Notes under the pieces: generated by a model
What the model saw: only the letters and a program-made list of their open reading frames with translations
Told to the model about the DNA's origin: nothing
Database searches by the model: none
Part shown: positions 43,210 to 52,124 of the stretch, piece by piece
Position numbering within the stretch: the stretch's first letter is position 1
Layout of the letters: each line of letters opens with the position of its first letter
Made by a program: the position numbers and the translations under genes
Assembly: GCA_937959115.1 (NCBI GenBank)
Contig: CALGAW010000052.1
Location: 62,001-126,000 of the forward strand
Source: an uncultured Saprospiraceae bacterium
Lineage (GTDB): Bacteria; Bacteroidota; Bacteroidia; Chitinophagales; Saprospiraceae
Direction: 5' to 3'
Length of the DNA: 64,000 nucleotides

Positions 43210-44778
43210 CTACCAAAGCTTTCTACGTCTTCTTGTACTTTTTATTCCAAGTACACCAAGCAATCCTCTAGTCAATTCTCTGGCAACCGTTCTCCCAATT
43301 TGACGGGTTGTGGTGCTAGACATTGCTTTCTCAAGCGTACTTTTCTCTGCTTTCTTTCTAGTTGATGCTTTTCTACCCTTTTCCTGTTGAGCCTTCATTT
43401 CTTCCTGGTGTTCATCAGACTGAATTTCTTCAATCTTTCCATTTAGAATTTCGTAGGCACTTTCTCGGTCGACTTCCTTGTTGTACTTCTCTATGATTTT
43501 AGAAGCATTGAGGATCGCATCTATTTCGTGATCACTCAATACGTCCATTCTAGACAATGGTGCACGCAACATGGTGTGTACTAAAGGTGAAGGAATCCCT
43601 TTCTCATTCAATACGGTAACCAATGCTTCTCCAATCCCTAACTGGGTTATGAGATCTTCCGTTTTGTAGAATTCAGTGATCGGATAGTTTTGAGCAGCCA
43701 TGCGGATTGCCTTTCTGTCTTTTGCTGTAAATGCTCTTAGTGCGTGTTGGATTTTTAAACCCAACTGTCCTAGCACATCCTCTGGAATATCATCAGGGTT
43801 CTGCGTACAGAAGTAAATACCTACTCCCTTAGAACGGATTAGTTTGATAATCGCTTCAATCTGGTCAAGTAATGCGTCAGAAGCCTCTTCAAACACTAAG
43901 TGTGCCTCATCAATAAAGATGACAAGTTTTGGTTTCTCTGCATCTCCTTGTTCTGGAAAAGAAGCGTAGATCTCAGCAAGCATTTGTAACATAAAGGAAC
44001 TAAACAATTTTGGTTTATCCTGAATGTCTGTTAGCCTTATGATAGAAACCATTCCTTGATCAAGGCGGTTTGTTCTTATTAAATCATCTACATCGAAAGA
44101 GGTTTCACCAAAGAACTTGTCGGCACCCTGCTGTTCAATTTCTAGAATTTTACGCATGATCGTACCGACTGAAGCAGACGATATTTTACCATATTCTCTC
44201 TCTATTTCCTCTTTGCCTTCATTGGTAAGGAACTGAATGGTTTTCTTGAAGTCTTTCAAGTCAAGCAATGGCAGGTTTCTGTCATCACAATACTTAAAAA
44301 CAACAGCGACAATACCGCCCTGTGTATCATTCAATCCTAGAATCTTTGAAAAGAGCACTGGGCCGAACTCAGTTACAGTAGCCCGAAGTCTTGCTCCTTT
44401 TTCTCCTGAAAGGGTAAGGAACTCTACTGGGCTCGTTCCTGCTTTCCACTCGATTCCAATTGCTTGGTGTCGCTCATCAATTTTCGGATGTCCTTCACTA
44501 GCCGCAGCGATGCCACTTAAGTCACCTTTGATATCCATCATTAGTACTGGGACACCGTTGTCTGAGAGCTGTTCAGCTAGAATCTGTAATGTTTTAGTTT
44601 TTCCCGCTCCCGTTGCACCTGCAATCAGTCCATGGCGGTTCATTGTTTTTAATGGAATTCTTACCAAGGAATTCGTTTGTGTTTCACCATCCAGCATGGC
44701 ACCACCTAGAACGATTGACTTCCCCTCAAAGGAGTAGCCTTCGTTTATCATTTGAATGAAATCGTCTTTTTTACTCAT
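43210..44778 (-). CDS. HerA-like ATPase, DUF853/YjgR family
   Basis: A 522-residue P-loop ATPase. Walker A is GATGAGKT at 54-61 and Walker B is LVIFIDEAHLVF at about 286-297. Family markers include LMMDIKGDLSGIAAA and YFCTQNPDDIPEDVLGQLG. These belong to the DUF853/YjgR branch of the FtsK-HerA superfamily, hexameric motor ATPases whose partner and substrate are not established. The C-terminal 90 residues are charged and helical (QEEMKAQQEKGRKASTRKKAE), ending in a basic tail (STRRRRKLW). No nuclease gene (NurA) or defence partner is next to it, so a restriction role cannot be argued. Confidence 0.9.
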   Translation of the reverse strand: MSKKDDFIQMINEGYSFEGKSIVLGGAMLDGETQTNSLVRIPLKTMNRHGLIAGATGAGKTKTLQILAEQLSDNGVPVLMMDIKGDLSGIAAASEGHPKIDERHQAIGIEWKAGTSPVEFLTLSGEKGARLRATVTEFGPVLFSKILGLNDTQGGIVAVVFKYCDDRNLPLLDLKDFKKTIQFLTNEGKEEIEREYGKISSASVGTIMRKILEIEQQGADKFFGETSFDVDDLIRTNRLDQGMVSIIRLTDIQDKPKLFSSFMLQMLAEIYASFPEQGDAEKPKLVIFIDEAHLVFEEASDALLDQIEAIIKLIRSKGVGIYFCTQNPDDIPEDVLGQLGLKIQHALRAFTAKDRKAIRMAAQNYPITEFYKTEDLITQLGIGEALVTVLNEKGIPSPLVHTMLRAPLSRMDVLSDHEIDAILNASKIIEKYNKEVDRESAYEILNGKIEEIQSDEHQEEMKAQQEKGRKASTRKKAEKSTLEKAMSSTTTRQIGRTVARELTRGLLGVLGIKSTRRRRKLW

Positions 44779-45058
44779 AATTTATACTGATTAAACCGCA
44801 AAATAAGGGAATTTTGAAAGAAATATGAACTTCCTGTTAAATACTACATCAATATTTTTGACGTTGATATATTGACAGGTAACAATATTTTGCTTAGAAT
44901 CGACAAAAAAATGATCTTCTTGTAGAAGAAAAGTGGTTTTAGTTAGCAAATGGGTAACCTAAGCATTGAATACTGTTTCAATCGAAAAGGTAAACAAGCT
45001 TTCCCTAATTTCCCTAGTGGTATCTATCAGATTCTTGATGGTTGAACCACACTCCATT

Positions 45059-47155
45059 TTACTTTGCTCCCAATTGCTGTGCCCGTTGCTCATCAGAAGC
45101 TGCCTGTTGCGCATTCCCCATCTTTCTATGTAGAGATGCTCGATTTTTGAATGCGGCTCCAAACTGTGGTTGTATCTGTATCGCTCGGTTATAATCATTT
45201 AGTGCCTGCTGGTTCTTTCCTGTTTTCTCATATTCTTGTCCTCTCCAGTAGTAGGCTTGTGGATTATTTGGTTTGTATTTCAAATGATTGGTAAAATCTT
45301 TTATCGCTTCATTTGGTTTTGCCGTTTGAGCAAAGATAATTGCTCGGTTTAGGTAAGCATCGATGTAACCGGGGTTGAGCATGATTGCTTTATTTAGCTT
45401 ATCCATTGCTTCAGGCCATTTTTGTAACCGAGCATAGACGGCTCCCATATTTCCTAACGCGCGGGAATCATTCGGGTTGTATTGCAGCACCTTGTTATAA
45501 TCAGCAATTGCTTCATTAAACTTACCCATGCTGAAATATACATTCCCTCGATTGTTGTAGACATCTGGATCATTGGGTTTGATGGCAATCGCCTTCGAAT
45601 AATCTTGCATTGCCTTGTCTAGTTGATTGGTTTGGCGGTAGATCTTCCCTCTACTAATATAGGTATCAAAGAAACGCGGATCGAGCGCCAACGCTTTATC
45701 TAAATCCTGCAATGAACGTTTAAGAAATTCGGCCTTCTCCTGTTGATTGTATTTTGGTGAATTCCGCTGTTCATAAAAGTAATTTCCTCGGTTGTTGTAG
45801 GCGGTTGGGTCATTTGGGAATATCTTTGCAACATTAGACCAAAGCGTATCACTGTTTTTCCAGACTTTCACCTGTTGGTAGGCTAGAAACATAAAGATAA
45901 GTCCAGAAGCTCCCATCAATCCGACAAAGCCTTTGTAGTAACCATCAAATGGTTTTTTGTCTTTTCGTTCAAGCAGATAATCTAGTAAATAACCGAGCAT
46001 GAAGAATATTCCAACATAAGGAATATAAGTATATCGATCAGACATAATTGCGCGTCCAACAGTTAAAAACTGAAGGGTTAATGCATTGATTATCATGTAA
46101 AATAAAAACCCAAACAGAATAACTTTCGTTTTCTTAGTCGACCATACGGCAGCTCCAAACATAGCAACCGCAATGGCCGGAGCCACTTTAAAGAGAAGTG
46201 GCAACTCGCCATCAGGCGGATAAGGATAAAACGTTGACATGTTCATCGGGACAATCAACTTGACGATATACATAAAGGTTCCATAAGAGGCAAAGCAAAT
46301 CCGCTCAAAAAAACTATATTGATCCATATCTCCTACAGCTTCCCCGCTTTGAATCGCATAGGTAGACCAACCGATAAATAAAGAAAACAGAAAAAATGGC
46401 ACCTTCTCAACTATGGCAAATTTGTCTTTTCGAGGATCTCTGCCCACATAATAATCAAGTAGCAACATGATCACTGGAAACATTACTGCGGTGGGCTTTG
46501 ACAAGCCAGAACAGATAAAGAGTGCAAGCGTATACAGCAAATACTTCTTATCCAATTTGTTTTTAAGATACTTGACATAGGTTGCCAGTCCTGCCATAAA
46601 AAACATGCCGTACAACACATCCTTTCGCTCTGCAATCCAAGCCACTGATTCAACATGCATTGGATGAATGCCAAACAGGAAAGCCGTCAGCAATGCGCCC
46701 CAAGGCTTGCGGTCATTCAGATAATAAACAAATAGAAACACGAAATACGTACACAGTAAATGGAAAATCAGATTGAACAAATGAAATGAAAACGCTCGTT
46801 CAGGCGTGGACTTATCTGGCGGCTTGTTTTTATCATAATTCATTGCTAACGACAACATAGTCAATGGATGATAGTTGGCGGCAATCCCAATCGTCGGATC
46901 AAAAATTGTTTTAATGCTCCTAGCGTTTAGCTCAATGATGTGTGGGTTTTCTAGTACATAGTCAGGATCATCCCAATTGGTAAATCCGTTATTTAGTGAT
47001 CCAGAAAACGTGAGAAGTGTGGCGACAAGTACAGCAGCTAGCCCACCTAAAATATGTTTATTCTTCCACCAACCCTGCTGAATCTGTGAAGGCTTAAGAG
47101 ACTTTCCTTTCTTTTTCTTTTTATTGGATTTCGATGATTTCTGTTGTTTTGCCAT
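45059..47155 (-). CDS. TMTC/PMT-like membrane glycosyltransferase with C-terminal TPR repeats
   Basis: A 698-residue protein. A basic N-terminus (QKSSKSNKKKKKGKS) precedes about ten transmembrane segments between residues 33 and 440. NWDDPDYVLENPHI, HPMHVESVAWIAERKDVLY and SDRYTYIPYVGIF are hallmarks of the TMTC family and related bacterial proteins, GT-C enzymes that use a polyprenyl-phosphate sugar to glycosylate proteins. Residues about 440-698 hold six or seven tetratricopeptide repeats (e.g. YNNRGNVYFSMGKFNEAIADY, YWRGQEYEKTGKNQQALNDY), predicted to lie outside the membrane. The acceptor is unknown. Confidence 0.85.
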   Translation of the reverse strand: MAKQQKSSKSNKKKKKGKSLKPSQIQQGWWKNKHILGGLAAVLVATLLTFSGSLNNGFTNWDDPDYVLENPHIIELNARSIKTIFDPTIGIAANYHPLTMLSLAMNYDKNKPPDKSTPERAFSFHLFNLIFHLLCTYFVFLFVYYLNDRKPWGALLTAFLFGIHPMHVESVAWIAERKDVLYGMFFMAGLATYVKYLKNKLDKKYLLYTLALFICSGLSKPTAVMFPVIMLLLDYYVGRDPRKDKFAIVEKVPFFLFSLFIGWSTYAIQSGEAVGDMDQYSFFERICFASYGTFMYIVKLIVPMNMSTFYPYPPDGELPLLFKVAPAIAVAMFGAAVWSTKKTKVILFGFLFYMIINALTLQFLTVGRAIMSDRYTYIPYVGIFFMLGYLLDYLLERKDKKPFDGYYKGFVGLMGASGLIFMFLAYQQVKVWKNSDTLWSNVAKIFPNDPTAYNNRGNYFYEQRNSPKYNQQEKAEFLKRSLQDLDKALALDPRFFDTYISRGKIYRQTNQLDKAMQDYSKAIAIKPNDPDVYNNRGNVYFSMGKFNEAIADYNKVLQYNPNDSRALGNMGAVYARLQKWPEAMDKLNKAIMLNPGYIDAYLNRAIIFAQTAKPNEAIKDFTNHLKYKPNNPQAYYWRGQEYEKTGKNQQALNDYNRAIQIQPQFGAAFKNRASLHRKMGNAQQAASDEQRAQQLGAK

Positions 47156-47499
47156 AGTGCTGTATTCAAGAAAGACGGAGATTAATTTACAAAGAAAACA
47201 ATTTTGAAATAATTATTAATGTTCATGTCTATATATCTTTTAATGATTAGATGAGAAAATCACCTTAATGTTCTAAACTAGGTTATTCCTCATGATCTAA
47301 CTTAATTCCTTATTATCCTGGTTCAATTTTAAATCCCTACATGAATAACTTTGCCCTATTATAATTTCATTTTTAACATGATCTTCATCTTCTATCAAAA
47401 ATTATCTCCAACAATTTATAATTCATAATTAAAACCACGTTCTTTGTGAACTAGGTAAAGCGTCAAACGTTAATAACTAATAATTGACAATTAATTTAC
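47156..47499. other. Intergenic region between divergent genes
   Basis: 344 bases. A TAACTTTG (47346-47353) matches TAnnTTTG and may be a promoter for the 47500 gene, 150 bases away. Nothing else is recognised. Confidence 0.4.
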
Positions 47500-47988
47500 A
47501 TGGAGAACAACATCAAATTAAAAGGGAAATTAGAAATCGTATGGTGGATATTTACCATTATTGTCTTAATCGCAGTGATGATGCCGATCCACAATTCCTT
47601 CAAGGTCTATCCATTTTGGACGCCTAACATAGTGAGTATTATAGTGTTTATCACTTATGCTCGTCTCATTTTTCTTACAAAACACAGTTTGATTGGGTAT
47701 AATTTTCCAGTAAAACTATTCATTCTCTTTTTCTCAATCCCGCTCACATTTTACCTCATCAGTTCCTTATTCGCATTTCAGGATTTCTTGGATACTGAAG
47801 GCCAAAACGCCTTGATACAGCCAGAGATGCTAAAAGTTTCATTGTCTGCTATTGATGGTGAAAATCTTTCCAATTTCATTCGAAAAGAAATGCTGTTTTT
47901 TACCGTCGGGGGAATTATCACCTCCTTTATGATGCCATTTAAAATGACACAATCTATCTGGCGTACAAGAAACCGAGGAACTGCCTAG
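47500..47988 (+). CDS. Small four-transmembrane hypothetical protein
   Basis: A 162-residue integral membrane protein with hydrophobic segments at about 11-28, 38-56, 68-90 and 131-147. I recognise no family. The soluble loop between segments 3 and 4 is rich in polar residues. Its stop is 61 bases before the AhpD-like gene, so they may share a transcript. Function unknown. Confidence 0.7.
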   Translation: MENNIKLKGKLEIVWWIFTIIVLIAVMMPIHNSFKVYPFWTPNIVSIIVFITYARLIFLTKHSLIGYNFPVKLFILFFSIPLTFYLISSLFAFQDFLDTEGQNALIQPEMLKVSLSAIDGENLSNFIRKEMLFFTVGGIITSFMMPFKMTQSIWRTRNRGTA

Positions 47989-48049
47989 AAGGAAAGGAAT
48001 ATCGAAGGACGCAATTTTAAACGAATTTCGAATGAATAAATAACTCATT

Positions 48050-48406
48050 ATGTCTGATAAAGTAAAAGAATTCAACGAATATCGCGCTGCAATGAATGAA
48101 AAAATTCTAGGGGCTGACAACAAAGTCCTCAAGCGTTTTTTTAATCTTGATACCAATGCTTACGCTGAAGGTGCGCTGCCTGTCAAAACCAAGGAGTTGC
48201 TAGGTCTTGTTGCCTCAATGGTACTGCGCTGTGACGACTGCATTGCTTATCATTTAGGCAAGTGTCATGAAGCTGGAGTGACTAAAGCTGAAGTGTTTGA
48301 AGTATATGCCATTGCGAATTTGGTTGGTGGTTCTATTTGTATTCCACACACTAGGAGAGCTGTGGAGTATTGGGAAGCGCTGGAAGAAGGAAAAACAGGG
48401 AATTAA
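48050..48406 (+). CDS. AhpD-like carboxymuconolactone decarboxylase family protein
   Basis: A 118-residue helical protein with the AhpD active-site motif: C61-D-D-C64 with H68 (RCDDCIAYHLGKCHEAG). In AhpD these residues give thiol-disulphide or peroxidase activity, often coupled to lipoamide or a peroxiredoxin. Ends with a GGSICIPHTRRA segment typical of the family. Cytosolic. It follows the small membrane protein, with the PLC gene convergent. Confidence 0.85.
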   Translation: MSDKVKEFNEYRAAMNEKILGADNKVLKRFFNLDTNAYAEGALPVKTKELLGLVASMVLRCDDCIAYHLGKCHEAGVTKAEVFEVYAIANLVGGSICIPHTRRAVEYWEALEEGKTGN

Positions 48407-48428
48407 GTTTCGTGTCAGTTCGTAGCTG

Positions 48429-49586
48429 TCACTCTTCAATCAAACACCCATTCTCCAAAGCACCACCAGCAGTTACTCTTGCCAACTCACCATTTGGAAA
48501 AGCGACACTAAAATCTGTCCATACTGCACTCGTATCAGCTCTTGGATCACTTCTGTAATAATCAGTTGAAATGAGTTGTGCGCCACTGCTGAATGCAGCA
48601 TTCATTCGAGTACGATCTCCACTTCTAGCTTCAATGGTTCCCGCATCTGTGCGCGTTCTAACAATATATCCCTTGCTTACATAGTCTTTGATCTTTTCTT
48701 GATCGGCAACTGGATCATTTAGTAACACAAAAGCGCACTCAGGCTCACCTGGAGCGGCAAAAGCAAAAGCGACACGTCCAGCAAGCGAAGGATGATTATC
48801 CTTATAACCACTATGGCCGACAACAAACAATATTTTGCCTCTTGCTTCCTCAAGGGTTGGCCAGTTATTTGCCAATACAGCTTCTTCTAGTGTTTGATAG
48901 GAGCCACGTAACTCATCTGGAGTAATCACTTGTTCTGCGTTTTCACCAAAAACAGTATTGATTTCTGAATCAATTGCCGTGGCATAAGCTTCAGAAAACG
49001 GCAAGGCAGCTGTCCAATGGTGCACAAATACATCGGTGAGATCACTAGTTTTAGGCTCGATATAAATGAACAGCGGCAAGTGATTCGAATGGTTATCTGA
49101 CCAGGTTTTCAACGTTTGTAACGCATCAACAAAGGTGTAATGATGGGTGTTGTAGTCAATATCAAGAATGTGAAGCACTTTCAGTCCTGGATTTTGGAGC
49201 TCGGGTATGTTTGATGCTTCCGGCTGCCCAACTAGGGAATTGCCAGTACGGTTGTAAAATCTACCTCCCGATGGATCATGAAAAATATCTATCTCGAAAC
49301 TCCGCATCCCATAATCATCTAGCTGCTGGGCTAGTGGGAGATGACTGTAGTCCATTTCTTTGGGTTGTGCATTCGCAGGTAAAATCGTTTGAACAGAAAG
49401 CAGGAAATTAAAAATTGTGGTGTCCGTTGCCGTTCGATAACTATTATGACTACCAATGGTCTGGATTTGATTGATCTTTAATTCATTCACTGAATCAGTG
49501 CATTTAGCTGCAGGATCGTCTTTCTTACACCCAAGCAAGAGGAATAGAGTAGTGACGAGTAAAATCAAAAGAAAATTCTTGGACAT
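48429..49586 (-). CDS. Ca2+-dependent phosphoinositide-specific phospholipase C-like lipoprotein
   Basis: A 385-residue lipoprotein: signal FLLLGC with C20. Residues 38-360 resemble PLC X domains: IQTIGSHNSYRTATD with catalytic H47, and YGMRSFEIDIFHDPSGGRF with the E-x-D and second histidine. A later LPLFIYIEPKTSD and LFVVGHSGYKDN follow the TIM-barrel strands. This is the bacterial Ca2+-dependent PLC group, found in Bacteroidota as secreted lipoproteins. Substrate in vivo unknown. It diverges from the succinate-semialdehyde dehydrogenase gene. Confidence 0.87.
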   Translation of the reverse strand: MSKNFLLILLVTTLFLLLGCKKDDPAAKCTDSVNELKINQIQTIGSHNSYRTATDTTIFNFLLSVQTILPANAQPKEMDYSHLPLAQQLDDYGMRSFEIDIFHDPSGGRFYNRTGNSLVGQPEASNIPELQNPGLKVLHILDIDYNTHHYTFVDALQTLKTWSDNHSNHLPLFIYIEPKTSDLTDVFVHHWTAALPFSEAYATAIDSEINTVFGENAEQVITPDELRGSYQTLEEAVLANNWPTLEEARGKILFVVGHSGYKDNHPSLAGRVAFAFAAPGEPECAFVLLNDPVADQEKIKDYVSKGYIVRTRTDAGTIEARSGDRTRMNAAFSSGAQLISTDYYRSDPRADTSAVWTDFSVAFPNGELARVTAGGALENGCLIEE

Positions 49587-49650
49587 TTGTTGGTTTTTCG
49601 TTATTCTAAAGGTAGGAAATAATTATTAATTGAAGAGAACCAAAAACCAC

Positions 49651-51093
49651 ATGAATATCCAACACCAATCCCTTCTTAGAAATCAGGCATATGTTAATGG
49701 CCAATGGCTTTCAAGCGGAGTGACATTCCCCGTGACCAATCCGTTTGACGGTGCTATCATCGCTGATATTACGGACTGTGGGTCATCCGAAATTAACCAA
49801 GCGATCGAGGCCGCACAAAAGGCATTTAAAGTCTGGAGTGGCTTCACCGCAAGTAAACGCAGCCGAATCCTGAAAAACTGGTATGAGCTGCAGCGAAAAC
49901 ATGCAAAAGACTTAGGAACCATACTCACCACAGAGCAAGGAAAACCGCTTGCAGAAGCGATTGGCGAAGTGAAATATGGCGCTTCGTTTGTCGAATGGTT
50001 TGCAGAAGAGGCGCGCCGCGTTTATGGTGATGTCATCCCTGGCCACACTGCTGACAAGCGCATTACTGTTATCAAGGAACCGATTGGGGTTGTTGGAGCG
50101 ATCACTCCTTGGAATTTCCCTAATGCCATGATTACTCGAAAGGTGGCACCTGCCTTGGCTGCTGGCTGTACCGTGGTCATAAAACCGTCAGAACTCACTC
50201 CCCTATCCGCTTTGGCCTTGGCACAATTGGCTGATGAAGCAGGGTTTCCGCCTGGTGTATTGAATGTGTTGACGGTAAGCAATCCTTTGGCTGTAGGCAA
50301 AGCATTTACTGAAAACCGTGCTGTGAAAAAGCTTTCGTTTACTGGTTCTACCCGTGTCGGCAAACTGTTGTTGGGCCAAGCAGCTGGGCAGGTTAAGAAG
50401 GTTTCCTTGGAGCTAGGCGGCAATGCGCCTTTTATTGTGTTTGATGATGCGGATATCGACTTAGCGGTAGATGGGTGTATCAATACTAAATTTCGTAATG
50501 CAGGACAGACGTGTATTTGCTCTAATCGAATATTTGTTCAAGACAGTGTTTATGATGCTTTCGTTAGCCGACTTGCTGAAAAGACAAGGCAATTGACCGT
50601 TGGCAATGGTATGGAAGGTGCCCAAGTCGGTCCGTTGATCAACGAGGCTGCTGCGCAGAAATGTGAGCGTCTGATGGCGGATGCAGCAGCAAAAGGGGCG
50701 CAAATTGCTCAAGGCGGTGGGCGAACATCTGGATTGTTGTTTAAGCCGACACTGATCACGAATGCGAGTCGGGAGATGGCTATTTTTGAGGAGGAGATCT
50801 TCGGGCCGCTCGCTGCTATTTATCGGTTTGAGACCGAGGAGGAGGTGATTGCTTCTGCCAATGATACTGATTACGGTCTGGCTGCTTATTTCTATGGGCG
50901 AGACTATGCGCGTATTTGGCGGGTCTCGGAGGCACTTGAGTATGGAATGGTTGGAATCAACACGGGTGTGATCTCTACTGCACTTGCCCCTTTTGGAGGG
51001 GTAAAAGAAAGCGGTATTGGCCGAGAAGGATCAAAGTATGGTTTGGATGAATACTTGACGGTCAAGTACATGTGTTGGGGTAGCGTGAAATAA
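49651..51093 (+). CDS. gabD: NAD(P)-dependent succinate-semialdehyde dehydrogenase
   Basis: A 480-residue aldehyde dehydrogenase starting at the ATG 49651; a TTG at 49630 is in frame but less likely. Markers: PWNFPNAMITRKVAPALAAG (nucleotide site), FTGSTRVGKLLL, LELGGNAPFIVFDDAD with the catalytic glutamate, and NAGQTCICSNRI with the nucleophilic cysteine. Similarity is greatest to succinate-semialdehyde dehydrogenase, the last step of GABA degradation, but related aldehydes are possible. It is monocistronic and divergent from the PLC gene. Confidence 0.88.
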   Translation: MNIQHQSLLRNQAYVNGQWLSSGVTFPVTNPFDGAIIADITDCGSSEINQAIEAAQKAFKVWSGFTASKRSRILKNWYELQRKHAKDLGTILTTEQGKPLAEAIGEVKYGASFVEWFAEEARRVYGDVIPGHTADKRITVIKEPIGVVGAITPWNFPNAMITRKVAPALAAGCTVVIKPSELTPLSALALAQLADEAGFPPGVLNVLTVSNPLAVGKAFTENRAVKKLSFTGSTRVGKLLLGQAAGQVKKVSLELGGNAPFIVFDDADIDLAVDGCINTKFRNAGQTCICSNRIFVQDSVYDAFVSRLAEKTRQLTVGNGMEGAQVGPLINEAAAQKCERLMADAAAKGAQIAQGGGRTSGLLFKPTLITNASREMAIFEEEIFGPLAAIYRFETEEEVIASANDTDYGLAAYFYGRDYARIWRVSEALEYGMVGINTGVISTALAPFGGVKESGIGREGSKYGLDEYLTVKYMCWGSVK

Positions 51094-51266
51094 TCTTGTT
51101 TCAATCAAATAGTTGACTATTTCAAACGCTTACAAAACGATAAGTTTACACAAGGAAACGAGACCGGACTTAGGTTAAGTAAAAAATTGTAGGTGGTATG
51201 ATCGGTAAGATTACCGTAGAGTCTGAATAAATAAAGGTTCAAGGTTTAAAGTCATTCTTCCAGATG

Positions 51267-51284
51267 TATTGTTCATGAACAATA
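51267..51284. promoter_or_regulatory. Perfect 18-base palindrome, candidate operator
   Basis: TATTGTTCATGAACAATA is its own reverse complement. It lies where the -33 region would be for the -7 box at 51306, so a repressor bound here would block transcription of the 51330 gene. A second smaller inverted repeat CGGTAA-GA-TTACCG sits at 51203-51216. Confidence 0.55.
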
Positions 51285-51305
51285 GCTCGTTTTCAATAAA
51301 TTAAT

Positions 51306-51313
51306 TACTTTTG
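51306..51313 (+). promoter_or_regulatory. -7 promoter element of the 51330 gene
   Basis: TACTTTTG matches TAnnTTTG exactly, 16 bases before the ATG. The leader would be about 12 bases. No TTG at -33; the palindrome occupies that region. Confidence 0.5.
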
Positions 51314-51329
51314 ATTAGTAATTGACACC

Positions 51330-52067
51330 ATGAAAGCAAAAGAACAAAAGCAACTACAGTTATCTGATCCCAACTGGGAGGCAGTGCGCCCCATTTACAA
51401 AAAGCTTAGTGATGAGTTCCATTTCCTAACTGGTGCCTACCGATTAACGCTGACCCCAGAAAGAAAATTAATGATGGATCACCTGATTATTGTAATTGAT
51501 GGGGTGGATCAATATATAGATGACCTGCCTACGCAGCAACTTAGAGACGAGATTACAGGCTCCATCCTTCAATTCCTAAGCAACCCAAATGAACAGTGGA
51601 GCAACCAAACCGTTGAACCAGCTTTCCGTTCGTTGATTGAAGTGATTAAATCTATTGTTCTTCAATCCAATATCCGTGATCGGTTTTCTGATGCGGCTCA
51701 AAAAATCTTTCAGTATACAGAAGAGAAACGACATACGAATGACCGTAAACAATTGATTAATCTCGTCATCTTAGAAGGTAAAGCCACAGCTGAACTCCCC
51801 TTATCGATTATGGGGGTGGATCCTGATCACTCGTTTGGGCAATTCTTTACGAGGCTGTGTATGCTCATGGGTGTTGCCGATCTTATCGTTGATGCTAGGA
51901 GTGATTTTAAAGCCAATTACATCGCACTGAAGCCTGGTATTCGCTTGTATTTTGACTTAAATCGTATTCTGATTACTGAAGGGCTTAAAATCCTTTGGTA
52001 TTTTCCGAAGAAGCTCGGTTTTCTTTGGTACGTGATTCGAATGTCTATTGCTTTGATAAGGGGGTAA
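51330..52067 (+). CDS. Isoprenoid-synthase-like helical protein
   Basis: A 245-residue all-helical protein with no signal peptide. D57-G-V-D60-Q-Y-I-D64-D65 sits in a hydrophobic context (HLIIVIDGVDQYIDDL), like the first Asp-rich metal motif of class I isoprenoid synthases. MLMGVADLIVDARSDFKANY (about 178-197, D184/D188/D192) resembles the second metal motif of squalene/phytoene synthase-type enzymes. Neither motif is canonical, so the match may be fold only. If right, it would act on a prenyl diphosphate in the cytosol or at the membrane. It is under a palindromic operator and is monocistronic. Confidence 0.5.
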   Translation: MKAKEQKQLQLSDPNWEAVRPIYKKLSDEFHFLTGAYRLTLTPERKLMMDHLIIVIDGVDQYIDDLPTQQLRDEITGSILQFLSNPNEQWSNQTVEPAFRSLIEVIKSIVLQSNIRDRFSDAAQKIFQYTEEKRHTNDRKQLINLVILEGKATAELPLSIMGVDPDHSFGQFFTRLCMLMGVADLIVDARSDFKANYIALKPGIRLYFDLNRILITEGLKILWYFPKKLGFLWYVIRMSIALIRG

Positions 52068-52124
52068 TGTTTAATTGTAACTCTTTAATTACTTGACTAA
52101 TAAATATTCATTCTGTCAACAGTT

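Noticed and set aside
43210-44778. HerA-like ATPase as part of a defence system
   Set aside because: No NurA, nuclease or other defence genes adjacent; DUF853 is a broad family.
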